Assembly: GCA_028826165.1 (NCBI GenBank)
Contig: JAPDFW010000109.1
Span: 124,001-188,000, forward strand
Length of the DNA stretch: 64,000 bases
Reading direction: 5' to 3'
Origin: Anaeramoeba ignava
Taxonomy: Eukaryota; Metamonada; Anaeramoebidae
Every line of letters starts with the position of its first letter. Within the stretch, counting starts at the first letter, position 1. The notes beneath the pieces were generated by a model that had not been told where the DNA came from, did not search any database, and was given only the letters and a program-made list of their open reading frames with translations. The translations under genes were made by a program, and so were the position numbers. This document shows, piece by piece, positions 33,701 through 44,859 of the stretch.

Positions 33701-36023
33701 AATTTGATTTAATATTTTTGATTTAATATTTTAATTTAATATTTTGATTTATTTTGATATTTTGATTTAATATTTTGATTTAATTTAATATTTTAATTTA
33801 ATATTTTGATTTATTATTTTTAATTTATTATTTTATTTTGATTTAATATTTTGATTTATTTTGATATTTTGATTTATTATTTTGATTTATTTTGATTTAT
33901 TATTTTAATTTAATATTTTGATTTAATATTTTAATTTAATATTTTGATTTAATTTGATTTAATTTATTTTGATTTATTTTGATTTAATATTTTGATTTAA
34001 TATTTTTAATTTATTATTTTGATTTAATATTTTGATTTAATATTTTGATTTAATATTTTGATTTAATATTTTGATTTAATATTTTAATTTAATATTTTGA
34101 TTTAATATTTTAATTTATTTTGATTTAATATTTTGATTTAATATTTTGATTTAATATTTTGATTTAATATTTTAATTTATTATTTTAATTTAATATTTTG
34201 ATTTAATATTTTGATTTAATATTTTGATTTAATATTTTTAATTTAATATTTTTGATTTAATATTTTATTTTTATTTTGATTTAATATTTTGATTTAATAT
34301 TTTGATTTAATATTTTGATTTAATATTTTGATTTAATATTTTGATTTAATATTTTGATTTAATATTTTAATTTATTTTGATTTATTTTAATTTATTATTT
34401 TGATTTATTTTGATTTATTTTGATTTAATATTTTGATTTAATATTTTAATTTATTTTGATTTAATATTTTGATTTTATTTTGATTTATTTTGATTTAATA
34501 TTTATTTTGATTTAATATTTTAATTTATTTTGATTTATTTTGATTTATTTTTGATTTATTTTGATTTAATATTTTGATTTATTTTGATTTAATATTTTGA
34601 TTTATTATTTATTTTGATTTAATATTTTGATTTATTTTGATTTAATATTTTGATTTAATATTTTAATTTAATATTTTAATTTAATATTTTAATTTAATAT
34701 TTGATTTATTTTGATTTAATATTTTGATTTATTTTGATTTAATATTTTGATTTATTATTTTGATTTATTATTTTGATTTATTATTTTAATTTATTTTGAT
34801 TTAATATTTTGATTTAATATTTTGATTTAATATTTTGATTTAATATTTTGATTTAATATTTATTTTGATTTAATATTTTAATTTATTTTGATTTAATATT
34901 TTGATTTAATATTTATTTTGATTTAATATTTTGATTTATTTTGATTTATTTTGATTTAATATTTATTTTGATTTAATATTTTAATTTATTTTGATTTATT
35001 TTGATTTATTTGATTTATTTTGATTTAATATTTTGATTTATTTTGATTTAATATTTTGATTTATTATTTTGATTTATTTTGATTTAATATTTTGATTTAT
35101 TTTGATTTAATTTGATTTAATATTTTTATGTATTATTTTATTTTATTTGGTAAAAATAAAAACCTCTGTAATATGAAGACTGTTGTTATAAAATTTCTTC
35201 ATTTTATATAAAGAAGGAATAGAAATAAAAAATGTAACCAATTTAAAAATAAAAAGAATTGCAACTCCAAGTAAAAAAATCAATAAAAATAAAGAAAGAC
35301 TATCCAAAAAAATAAATTAAATTAAATTAAATTAAAATAAATTAAAATAAAATAAATTAAAATAAATTAAAATAAAATGAATTAAATAAAATAAAATAAA
35401 TTAAATTAAATTAAATTAAAATAAATAAAATAAAATGAATTAAATAAAATAAAATTTTCAATTTGATTTTCAATTTGATATTCAATTTGAATAGGCTTTT
35501 AAATTTTAAATAGACAAACTTTCTAACAGCTTCTTTAAAAGGTCTCATTGCAGAATTAAATTCTTGGTTATGAACTTTTTTCCAATCAATGGATGCGCCA
35601 AAAAAGAAAACAAAAACTAATAAAAATAGAAAGTTTCTGAAAAAGGAAATTAATTAGAATCACAATTTAAAATTTTCTCAAAATGATTTGCTTACAAACA
35701 ATCAATGAACTTTGCAATAATTGTTCTTGTAAATCCTTGATAATAAAAATAATCATAAATGTAAAGAATTGTCAAGAAAAACAAAAAAAACAAAAAAAGA
35801 AATGAATAAAAAAAGAATGAGAAAATTTTTCATATATAAAAAGTTATATTGATTTTTTAAAGGATATTTTATAATAGAGGTTTTTGCTAAAGATGTGTGA
35901 ATCAGTTTCTGTTGAAAAGTCGAAATTCGGAATTTTTTGTATTAAATCGCTATCATTTAAACTTGAATCATCTTTTGATTTATGATCAAGATTTGGTTCA
36001 AAATCTTGTAATTCAAAATCCAT
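30430..36023 (-). CDS. ATG9: ATG9, autophagy lipid scramblase
   Basis: ATG9 is the multi-spanning scramblase on vesicles that seed autophagosomes. Eight exons: 36023-35696, 35636-35520, 35299-35164, 32692-32406, 32336-32234, 32170-31995, 31835-30911 and 30810-30430. Family blocks in order: YIYDYFYYQGFTRTIIAKF, GASIDWKKV, SLYKMKKFYNNSLHI, IYWQEVV, IMKKDNYKIVLLN, FFRQWSPQAKWKIREPNELP, LIVFITGSVL, THYRPEAWRNKEHTPEVKNE, EVCSWSLFDLTLHGNALYGA, and NRGGVNVPLSEVVFDILNS. The final exon adds an acidic N/D-rich tail ending SIFPDDEDDEDYDDD. Start MDFELQDFEPNLDHKS at 36023. Frame slips once in the T7/T8 runs of the first exon (about 35780-35870). LMKKSLMKKSLMKKS is a small coding repeat in the cytosolic tail. 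Family assignment is certain on the C-terminal half. Confidence 0.92.
32693..35163 (-). repeat. ATG9 giant intron, 2.47 kb of TTTTGATTTAATA repeats
   Basis: GT-AG intron joined in phase 0 between STHITE-type and DKLKT exons. It is composed of TTTTGATTTAATA, TTTTGATTTA and TTTTAATTTA units from end to end. No gene or structured RNA is seen. It is the longest intron in the window. Confidence 0.88.
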
Positions 36024-36146
36024 TTAAAAGAAAAAGAATAAAAAGGAAAAAAAAAATGAAAGAAAAAAAATGAAAAAATTAAATTAAAAAATTAAATTGA
36101 GAAAAATTTTTTTTTCATTTTTTTCTTCTTTTTTTTTTTTTTAATT
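36024..36146. promoter_or_regulatory. 123-bp divergent promoter (ATG9 / first RCC1-BTB gene)
   Basis: T-rich leaders on both strands: TTTTCATTTTTTTCTTCTTT toward 36147, and CATTTTTTTTCTTTCATTTT toward 36023. Function is inferred from recurrence. Confidence 0.5.
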
Positions 36147-37985
36147 ATGAATTTATTTGAAAAAAATAAAAATGATAAAAATGATTGTTTATTTTTCGGT
36201 TCAAATGAAAATCCAAAGCTTTTAAAATTGAAAGCAGAAATAATAAAAAATCCAATTCAATTTAAATTTGAAAATGAAAATGAAAATGAAAATGAAAAAC
36301 AAATTAAACAAATTAAACAAATTAAACAAATTGCATCAAGTTATTTTGGAACAATTTTCCTTTTTGAAAATGGAAAAGCAATAGAATATTTAAAAGATTC
36401 AAAACAAAATCCTGAAAAAATTCCAATTGAAAATATCAAGAAAGTAACTGTTGGTGGAAAAATTGAAGGTTTTTTAACTTCAGAAGGAATTGCATTTAAA
36501 AAAGAAAAAACAATTGAATCACAAAAAATAAAGGGTTATATCAATTTATCAGAATTAATTGAAGATCCAAATGATAGAGTAATTCAAGATATTGTTTGCG
36601 GTTCAAGATCAATTTACTTATTAACTTCAAATCAAAATGCTTATGGATTTGGATATAATGATTGTGGTCAACTTGGTTTTGATTCTGAAAAACTTCCAAA
36701 AGCAGAAAAACCAATTTTAATGATGAAAAATGTTTACAGAATCTTTTCAGGAATTTCTTCAGTTCATGTTTTTCTTTTGAATTCAAATCAAGAATTATTT
36801 GGATGTGGATTTAACGGTCGTGGTCAACTTGGATTAGGCAAAAATCAATTAAAATCAAATGAATTAATCCAAATCCAAAATATTCCAAAAGGAAATATAA
36901 TAGATATTCAATGTTCCAATTATTCTTCATTGATGCTGATTGAAGAAGATGATGATAGAAGAAAATTTTATTTATCGGGAAGCAAAGGTGAATTCTCAAA
37001 GATGATATCTGATGATGGCAAAGAAAACTCAATGGTGTTTAATGAGTTCAGATTAACTTTAGGAGAAAATGAGACAGAAAGATATTTGGATGACGAATTG
37101 GGAAATGATAATATTCTTGATTTTTCCGTTGGATATAATCATACTTTGGTTTTAACATATGGCGGAAAATTGTTTGGTTTTGGTGGAAACACTTCAGGTC
37201 AATTAGGAAGTGAGAAAACAAATGTATATAAGTTCATCACAAACGAAATCAAACTTCCTAAATTAAGATTTAATGAAGATACTTCTAATTATCATGTTTC
37301 TTGTGGATTTAACAAATCATTTCTTTATTATTCTCGTTATTTTTCCAATCTTGAAGAAGATCTGATAAAATTATTTCAAAGAAAAGAATTTTGTGATATT
37401 TCATTTAAAACAATCAATGGAGAAATAATTGAAGCTCATAAATTAATATTGAAATATAGATTAAAACATTATGAAGATGGAATTGAAAAACTTCAAGAAA
37501 TTATTTCAAAAAAAACAACCAAAGAATCAAATCAAATATTTGAAATGATTTATTCAAACAGAATAATAAATCCAAAATTATATTCTGAAATTAAAGAAAT
37601 TATAAATTCCAATGAAAAAATTGAAGAAACAATGAAAAGAATTTATTATTTAAATGAAAATGAAAATGATTTTATTATTGAAAGAAAAGAAAAACAATAT
37701 AAATTTCCTAAATTAATATTAATAATGAGAAGTGAATTATATCGAGGAATGTTTTTATCTGTAACAGAAGATAAATCTAATAAAGTTACAGATTATAGTG
37801 AATTAAGTAATAAATCATTTCAAATATTTGAATATTGGATTTATTCAAATCAAATTAAAGAAGGAATTCAAATTACACAAGAAATTATTGATGAAATTCA
37901 AATAGGAATTGATTATTTTCAATTAAATCAAACAAATCCAAATTTATTTGATTTATTAATTAATAAATTTAATAATCAAAATTAA
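36147..37985 (+). CDS. RCC1-like/tandem-BTB protein 1 (most diverged array copy)
   Basis: 612 aa. RCC1-type propeller over about residues 15-385 with blades FGYNDCGQLGFDSE, GCGFNGRGQLGLGK and FGFGGNTSGQLGSEK. Then BTB-like half A (LIKLFQRKEFCDISFKT, EAHKLILKYRL) and half B (FIIERKEKQYKFPKLILIMR, SELYRGMFLSV), ending FDLLINKFNNQN. It differs from the others by an N-terminal extension (MNLFEKNKNDK before NDCLFFG) and a longer, acidic blade 5 region. RCC1 propellers bind protein or chromatin partners; BTB domains dimerise and often recruit CUL3. What these proteins bind is unknown. Uninterrupted frame. Confidence 0.85.
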   Translation: MNLFEKNKNDKNDCLFFGSNENPKLLKLKAEIIKNPIQFKFENENENENEKQIKQIKQIKQIASSYFGTIFLFENGKAIEYLKDSKQNPEKIPIENIKKVTVGGKIEGFLTSEGIAFKKEKTIESQKIKGYINLSELIEDPNDRVIQDIVCGSRSIYLLTSNQNAYGFGYNDCGQLGFDSEKLPKAEKPILMMKNVYRIFSGISSVHVFLLNSNQELFGCGFNGRGQLGLGKNQLKSNELIQIQNIPKGNIIDIQCSNYSSLMLIEEDDDRRKFYLSGSKGEFSKMISDDGKENSMVFNEFRLTLGENETERYLDDELGNDNILDFSVGYNHTLVLTYGGKLFGFGGNTSGQLGSEKTNVYKFITNEIKLPKLRFNEDTSNYHVSCGFNKSFLYYSRYFSNLEEDLIKLFQRKEFCDISFKTINGEIIEAHKLILKYRLKHYEDGIEKLQEIISKKTTKESNQIFEMIYSNRIINPKLYSEIKEIINSNEKIEETMKRIYYLNENENDFIIERKEKQYKFPKLILIMRSELYRGMFLSVTEDKSNKVTDYSELSNKSFQIFEYWIYSNQIKEGIQITQEIIDEIQIGIDYFQLNQTNPNLFDLLINKFNNQN

Positions 37986-38400
37986 AATTAAAATTAAAAT
38001 TAAAATTAAAATTAAAATTAAAATTAAAATTAAAATTAAAATTAGAATAAATATTAAAATCAAAATCAAAATCAAAATTAAAATTAAAATTAAAATTCAT
38101 TTATAAAATTAAAAATCAAAATTAAAATTAAAATTAAAATCGAAATTAAAATTAAAATTAAAATTAAAATTAAAATTAAAATTAAAATTAAAATTAAAAT
38201 TAAAATTAAAATTAAAATTAAAATTAAAATTAAAATTAAAATTAAAATTAAAATTAGAATAAATATTTAAATCAAAATCAAAATCAAAATCAAAATTAAA
38301 ATTAAAATTCATTTATAAAATTAAAATTAAAATTCAAAATTAAAATTAAAATTAAAATTAAAATTAAAATTAAAATTAAAATATTTTTTTCATTTTTTCA
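37986..38400 (+). repeat. 3' flank satellite, (AAAATT)n with AAAATC variants
   Basis: Starts inside the last codons of the preceding gene (AATCAAAATTAA). It runs to the leader of the next gene. It includes AAAATTCATTTATAAAATT twice (38093 and 38303). Confidence 0.85.
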
Positions 38401-38426
38401 TTTTTTTCATTTTTTTCTTTTCAAAA

Positions 38427-40205
38427 ATGAATGATTGTTTATTTTTTGGTTTAAATCAAGATCCAAAACTTATCAAAAATAAACCAGAAAAAATAACAAA
38501 ACCAATTCAATTTAAATTTGAAAATGAAAATGAAAATGAAAATGAAAATGAAAAACAAATTAAACAAATTTCATCAAGTTATTTTTCAACAATTTTCCTT
38601 TTTAAAAATGGAAAAGCAATAGAATATTTAAATGAAGAAGATTCAAATCAAAATCCTCATAAAATTGAAATTGAAAATATTCAAAAAGTATCTGTTGGTT
38701 TTCAAAATGAAGCTATTTTAACATTAGAAGGAAATGTATTTGCCAAAGGAAAAGATATTAATCCAAATAATTCAAATCAATTTATCAATATTTCATCATT
38801 AATTGAAGATAAAAATGATAGAATAATTCAAGATATTGTTTCTGGTTATCAATCAATTTACTTATTAACTTCAAATCAAAATGTTTATGGAATTGGTTCA
38901 AATGATTATGGTCAACTTGGTTTTGATTCTGAAACACTTAAAAAAACAGAAAAACCAATTTTAATAATGAAAAATGTTTCTAAAATATTTTCAGGAAGTT
39001 CTTCAGATTATGTTTTTCTTTTAAATTCAAATCAAGAATTATTTGGATGCGGAAATAATGATTTAGGTCAACTTGGATTAGGAGAATCAAGAAAAGAAGA
39101 AACCAAAATCAAAGAATTAACCCGAATCCAAAATATTCCAAAAGGCAAAATAATTGATATTCATTGTGGCTTTGGTCATTCAATAATGTTGATTGAAAAT
39201 GAAAATGAAAATCCAAAAAGAAAAATTTATTCATGTGGATATTCTGGATATAATGGGCTTGGCGAAAATCAAGATACTTATAAATTTACTGAAATCAAAC
39301 CATCTTTATTCGAAAATGATGATAATATTCTTGATTTTTCTTGTGGAGATAACCATACTTTGATTTTAACTTCTAATTCAAAAATGATAGGATTTGGAAA
39401 TAATTGGTTTGGCCAATTAGGAACTGGAAATACAAATAATCAATTTATTCCAATTCAAATTGAACTTCCTAAATTAAGATTTAATGAAAATATTTCTAAT
39501 TATCATATTTCTTGTGGATGCTACAAATCATTTCTTTATTATTCTCCTCCTTCTTTTTCCAATCTTGAAGAAGATTTGATAAAACTATTTAGAAGAAAAC
39601 AATTTTGTGATATTTCATTTAAAACAGAAAATGGAGAAATAATTGAAGCTCATAAATTAATATTGAAATATAGATTAAATCAAAATGAAAATCAAATTGA
39701 AAAACTTAAAGAAATTATTTCAAAAAAATCAATTAAAGAATCAAATCAAATATTTGAAATGATTTATTCAAACAATTCCAATATAAATCCAATATTATAT
39801 TCTGAAATTAAAGAAATTATAAATTCAAATGAAAAAATTGAAGAAACAATGAAAAGAATTTATTTAAATGAAAATGAAAATGAAAAAGATTTTATAATTG
39901 AAAGAAAAGAAAAACAATATAAATTTCCTAAATTAATATTAATAATGAGAAGTGAATTATATCGAGGAATGTTTTTATCTGTAACAGAAGATAAATCTAA
40001 TAAAGTTACAGATTATAGTGAATTAAGTAATAAATCATTTCAAATATTTGAATATTGGATTTATTCAAATCAAATTAAAGAAGGAATTCAAATTACAAAA
40101 AAAATAATTGATGAATTAGAAAGAGGAATTGATTATTTTCAATTAAATCAAACAAATCCAAATTTATTTGATTTATTAATTAATAAATTTAATAATCAAA
40201 ATTAA
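38427..40205 (+). CDS. RCC1-like/tandem-BTB protein 2
   Basis: 592 aa, intact. N-terminal signature MNDCLFFGLN, then an EN repeat (four to five units, GAAAAT codons). Loops that vary in the family read SGYQSIY, GSNDYGQ, SGSSSDYVF, GNNDLGQ and CGYSGYNGLG. BTB half A begins LIKLFRRKQFCDISFKT; half B contains SELYRGMFLSVTEDKS. The leader has three TTTTTTCAT units and CTTTTC, 4 bp before the ATG. Good reference copy for the family. Confidence 0.87.
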   Translation: MNDCLFFGLNQDPKLIKNKPEKITKPIQFKFENENENENENEKQIKQISSSYFSTIFLFKNGKAIEYLNEEDSNQNPHKIEIENIQKVSVGFQNEAILTLEGNVFAKGKDINPNNSNQFINISSLIEDKNDRIIQDIVSGYQSIYLLTSNQNVYGIGSNDYGQLGFDSETLKKTEKPILIMKNVSKIFSGSSSDYVFLLNSNQELFGCGNNDLGQLGLGESRKEETKIKELTRIQNIPKGKIIDIHCGFGHSIMLIENENENPKRKIYSCGYSGYNGLGENQDTYKFTEIKPSLFENDDNILDFSCGDNHTLILTSNSKMIGFGNNWFGQLGTGNTNNQFIPIQIELPKLRFNENISNYHISCGCYKSFLYYSPPSFSNLEEDLIKLFRRKQFCDISFKTENGEIIEAHKLILKYRLNQNENQIEKLKEIISKKSIKESNQIFEMIYSNNSNINPILYSEIKEIINSNEKIEETMKRIYLNENENEKDFIIERKEKQYKFPKLILIMRSELYRGMFLSVTEDKSNKVTDYSELSNKSFQIFEYWIYSNQIKEGIQITKKIIDELERGIDYFQLNQTNPNLFDLLINKFNNQN

Positions 40206-40540
40206 TAATTAAAATTAAAATTAAAATTAAAAATTAAAATCAAAATCAAAATTAAAATTAAAATTAAAATTAAAATTAAAATAAAAATAAATTTAAAATT
40301 AAAAATCAAAATCAAAATTAAAATTAAAATTAAAATTAAAATCAAAATTAAAATTTAAAATTAAAATCAAAATTAAAATTAAAATTAAAATTAAAATTAA
40401 AATTAAAATTAAAATCAAAATTAAAATTAAAATCAAATTTAAAATTAAAATCAAAATTGAAATTAAAATTAAAATCAAAATTAAAATTAAAATTAAAATT
40501 AAAATTAAAATTAAAATCCAAAAAATCATTTTTCATTTTT
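40206..40540 (+). repeat. 3' flank satellite (AAAATT/AAAATC)n
   Basis: Hexamer tract between the stop codon of copy 2 and the leader of copy 3. Frames across it read as FNFNFN/ILILIL. Confidence 0.85.
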
Positions 40541-40561
40541 TCATTTTTTTTCTTTTCAAAA

Positions 40562-42354
40562 ATGAATGATTGTTTATTTTTTGGTTTAAATCAAGATCCA
40601 AAACTTATCAAAAATGAATCAATTAAAATAACAAAACCAATTCAATTTAAATTTGAAAATGAAAATGAAAATGAAAATGAAAATGAAAATGAAAATGAAA
40701 AACAAATTAAACAAATTTCATCAAGTAATTTTTCAACAATTTTCCTTTTTGAAAATGGAAAAGCAATAGAATATTTAAATAAAAAAGATTCAAATCAAAA
40801 TCCTGAAAAAATCCAAATTGAAATTGAAAATATTCAAAAAGTAACTGTTGGTTTTCAAAATGAAGCTATTTTAACAATAGAAGGAAAAGTATTTGCAAAA
40901 GGAAAAGATATTAATCCAAATAATTCAAATGAATTTATCAATATTTCATCATTAATTGAAGATAAAAATGATAGAATAATTCAAGATGTTGTTTCTGGAT
41001 ACCAATCAATTTATTTATTAACTTCAAATCAAAATGCTTATGGAATTGGCTCAAATTTTTTTGGTCAACTTGGTTTTGATTCTGAAAGACTTAAAAAAAC
41101 AGAAAAACCAATTTTAATGATGAAAAATGTTTCTAAAATATTTTCAGGAGATTCTTCATATTCTGTTTTTCTTTTAAATTCAAATCAAGAATTATTTGGA
41201 TGCGGAAATAATTATTCTGGTCAACTTGGATTAGGAGAATCAGGAGAAGAAACAAAAATCAAAGAATTAACCAAAATACAAAATATTCCAAAAGGCAAAA
41301 TAATTGATATTCAATGTGGCAATGCTCATTCAATAATGTTGATTGAAAATGAAAATCAAAATCAAAATGAAAAAGAAAACTTTATTCATGTGGATATTAT
41401 GAATATAATGGACTTGGCAAAAATGAAAATACTTATGAATTTACTGAAATCAAATCATCTTTATTTGAAAATGATAATATTCTTGATTTTTCTTGTGGAG
41501 ATAGCCATACTTTGATTTTAACTTCCAATTCAAAAATGATAGGATTTGGACATAATTGGTTTGGTCAATTAGGAACTGGAAATACAAATAATCAATTAAT
41601 TCCAATTCAAATTGAACTTCCTAAATTAAGATTTAATGAAAATATTTCTAATTATCATATTTCTTGTGGAAATGACAGATCATTTCTTTATTATTCTCCT
41701 TCTTTTTCCAATCTTGAAGAAGATTTGATAAAATTATTTGAAAGAAAAGAATTTTGTGATATTTCATTTAAAACCGAAAATGGAGAAATAATTGAAGCTC
41801 ATAAATTAATATTGAAATATAGATTAAATCAAAATCAAAATCAAAATGGAATTGAAAAACTTCAAGAAATTATTTCAAAAAAATCAATTAAAGAATCAAA
41901 TCAAATATTTGAAATGATTTATTCAAACAATTCTAAAATAAATCCAAAATTATATTCTGAAATTAAAGAAATTATAAATTCAAATGAAAAAATTGAAGAA
42001 ACAATGAAAAGAATTTATTTAAATGAAAATGAAAATGATTTTATAATTGAAAGAAAAGAAAAACAATATAAATTTCCAAAATTAATATTAATAATGAGAA
42101 GTGAATTATATCGAGGAATGTTTTTATCTGTAACTGAAGATAAATCTAATAAAGTTACAGATTATAGTGAATTAAGTAATAAATCATTTCAAATATTTGA
42201 ATATTGGATTTATTCAAATCAAATTAAAGATGAAATTCAAATTACACAAGAAATAATTGATGAAATTCAAATTGGAATTGATTATTTTCAATTAAATCAA
42301 ACAAATCCAAATTTATTTGATTTATTAATTAATAAATTTAATAATCAAAATTAA
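40562..42354 (+). CDS. RCC1-like/tandem-BTB protein 3, one frame break
   Basis: Start MNDCLFFGLN at 40562; an upstream in-frame ATG at 40457 is within satellite and is not used here. EN repeat is longer (about seven units). Variable loops: SGYQSIY, GSNFFGQ, SGDSSYSVF and GNNYSGQ. At 41370-41374 an A5 run replaces the A6 expected from the copies that read KRKLYSCG, shifting the frame; the rest (YNGLAKNENT, ILTSNSKMIG, both BTB halves) continues intact to 42354. One missing A would explain it. Confidence 0.8.
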
Positions 42355-42612
42355 AATTAATAATTAAAATTAAAATTAAAATTAAAATCAAAATTAAAAT
42401 TAAAATTTAAATCAAAATCAAAATTAAAATTAAAATTAAAATCAAAATCAAAATTAAAATTAAAATTTAAATTAAAATTAAAATTAAAATTAAAATTAAA
42501 ATTAAAATTAAAATTAAAATTAAAATTAAAATTAAAATTAAAATTAAAATCAAAATTAAAATCAAAATCAAAATTAAAATTAAAATTAAAATTAAAATTA
42601 AAATTCCAAAAA
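42355..42612 (+). repeat. 3' flank satellite (AAAATT)n
   Basis: Hexamer tract with AAAATC variants between copies 3 and 4. Confidence 0.85.
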
Positions 42613-42642
42613 AATTTTTTTTCATTTTTTTTCTTTTCAAAA

Positions 42643-44417
42643 ATGAATGATTGTTTATTTTTTGGTTCAAATCAAGATCCAATTCTTTTGGAAAATGAAT
42701 CAAATATAATAACAAAACCAATTCAATTTAAATTTGAAAATGAAAATGAAAATGAAAATGAAAATGAAAAACAAATTAAACAAATTTCAACAGGTTTCTT
42801 TTCAACAGTTTTCCTTTTTGAAAATGGGAAAGCAATAGAATACTTCAAATATTCAAATCAAAATCCTCATAAAATTGAAATTGAAAATATTCAAAAAGTA
42901 ACTGTTGGTTATGCAAATGAAGCTATTTTAACAAAAGAAGGAAATGTATTTGCCAAAGGAAAAGATATTAATCTAAATAATTCAAATGAATTTATCAATA
43001 TTTCATCATTAATTGAAAATAAAAATGATAGAATAATTGAAGATGTTGTTTCTGGAGCTTTTTCAATTTACTTATTAACTTCAAATCAAAATGCTTATGG
43101 AATTGGTTCAAATGATTTTGGTCAAATTGGTTTTGATTCTGAAACACTTTATGAAACAGAAAAACCAATTTTAATGATGAAAAATGTTTCTAAAATATTT
43201 TCAGGAAATTCTTCAGCTCATGTTTTTCTTTTAAATTCAAATCAAGAATTATTTGGATGCGGAAATAATGATTTAGGTCAACTTGGATTAGGAGAATCAA
43301 GAAAAGAAGAATCAAAAATCCAAAATTAACCAAAATCCAAAATATTCCAAAAGGCAAAATAATTGATATTCAATGTGGATATGGTCATTCAATAATGTTG
43401 ATTGAAGATGAAAATGAAAATGAAAATCCAAAAAGAAAACTTTATTCATGTGGAGATTATCAATATAATGGACTTGGCAAAAATGAAGATACTTATGAAT
43501 TTACTGAAATCAAATCATCTTTATTTGAAAATGATGATGATATTCTTGATATTTCTTGTGGAAATGTTCATACTTTGATTTTAACTTCCAATTCAATATT
43601 AATTGGATTTGGAAATAATTGGTTTGATCAATTAGCAACTGGAGATACAGTTGAACAATCAATTCCAATTCAAATTGAACTTCCTAAATTAAGATTTAAT
43701 GAAAATATTTCTAATTATCATATTTCTTGTGGTGATGATAAATCATTTCTTTATTATTCTCCTCTTCCTTTTTCTAATCTTGAAGAAGATTTGATAAAAT
43801 TATTTAGAAGAAAAGAATTTTGCAACATTTCATTTAAAACAGAAAATGGAGAAATAATTGAAGCTCATAAATTAATATTGAAATATAGATTAAATCAAAA
43901 TGAAAATCAAATTGAAAAACTTCAAGAAATTATTTCAAAAAAATCAATTAAAGAATCAAATCAAATATTTGAAATGATTTATTCAAACAGAATAATAAAT
44001 CCAATATTATATTCTGAAATTAAAGAAATTATAAATTCAAATGAAAAAATTGAAGAAACAATGAAAAGAATTTATTTAAATGAAAATGAAAATGAAAATG
44101 ATTTTATAATTGAAAGAAAAGAAAAACAATATAAATTTCCTAAATTAATATTAATAATGAGAAGTGAATTATATCGAGGAATGTTTTTATCTGTAACTGA
44201 AGATACTTCAAATAAAGTTACAGATTATAGTGAATTAAGTAATAAATCATTTCAAATATTTGAATATTGGATTTATTCAAATCAAATCAAAGATGAAATT
44301 CAAATTACACAAGAAATGATTGATGAAATTCAAATTGGAATTGATTATTTTCAATTAAATCAAACAAATCCAAATTTATTTGATTTATTAATTAATAAAT
44401 TTAATAATCAAAATTAA
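42643..44417 (+). CDS. RCC1-like/tandem-BTB protein 4, one frame break
   Basis: MNDCLFFGSNQDPILLENE start. Variable loops: SGAFSIY, GSNDFGQ, SGNSSAHVF, GNNDLGQ, then GNNWFDQLATGD in a late blade (GQ replaced by DQ). The frame breaks at 43322-43325, where CAAAATTAA replaces the CAAAAATTAA found in the copy at 59207. Downstream sequence remains open through both BTB halves. One missing A in the homopolymer would restore agreement with the paralogue. Confidence 0.8.
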
Positions 44418-44760
44418 AATCAAAATTAAAATTAAAATTAAAATCAAAATTAAAATTAAAATTAAAATTAAAATTAAAATTAAAATCAAAATTAAAATTA
44501 AAATTAAAATTAAAATTAAAATCAAAATTAAAATTAAAATTAAAATTAAAATTAAAATTAAAATTAAAATTAAAATTAAAATTAAAATTAAAATTAAAAT
44601 TAAAATTAAAATTAAAATTAAAATTAAAATTAAAAATTAAAATTAAAATTAAAATTAAAATTAAAATTAAAATTAAAATCAAAATTAAAAATTAAAATTA
44701 AAATTAAAATTAAAATTAAAATTAAAATTAAAATTAAAATTAAAATTAATAATCAAAATC
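44418..44760 (+). repeat. 3' flank satellite between copy 4 and actin-like gene
   Basis: (AAAATT)n with AAAATC variants. It lies between two converging genes and has the same strand sense as after the other plus-strand copies, so it belongs with copy 4. 44761-44859 is plain AT-rich 3' spacer. Confidence 0.8.
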
Positions 44761-44859
44761 AGAATTAAAATTAAAAAGAAAAAAAGGAAATTTTGATTGA
44801 TTTTTTGTTTTTGAATTGAAAAAAAGGAAAAGAAAAAAAAGTAAAGAAAAGAAAAGAAG

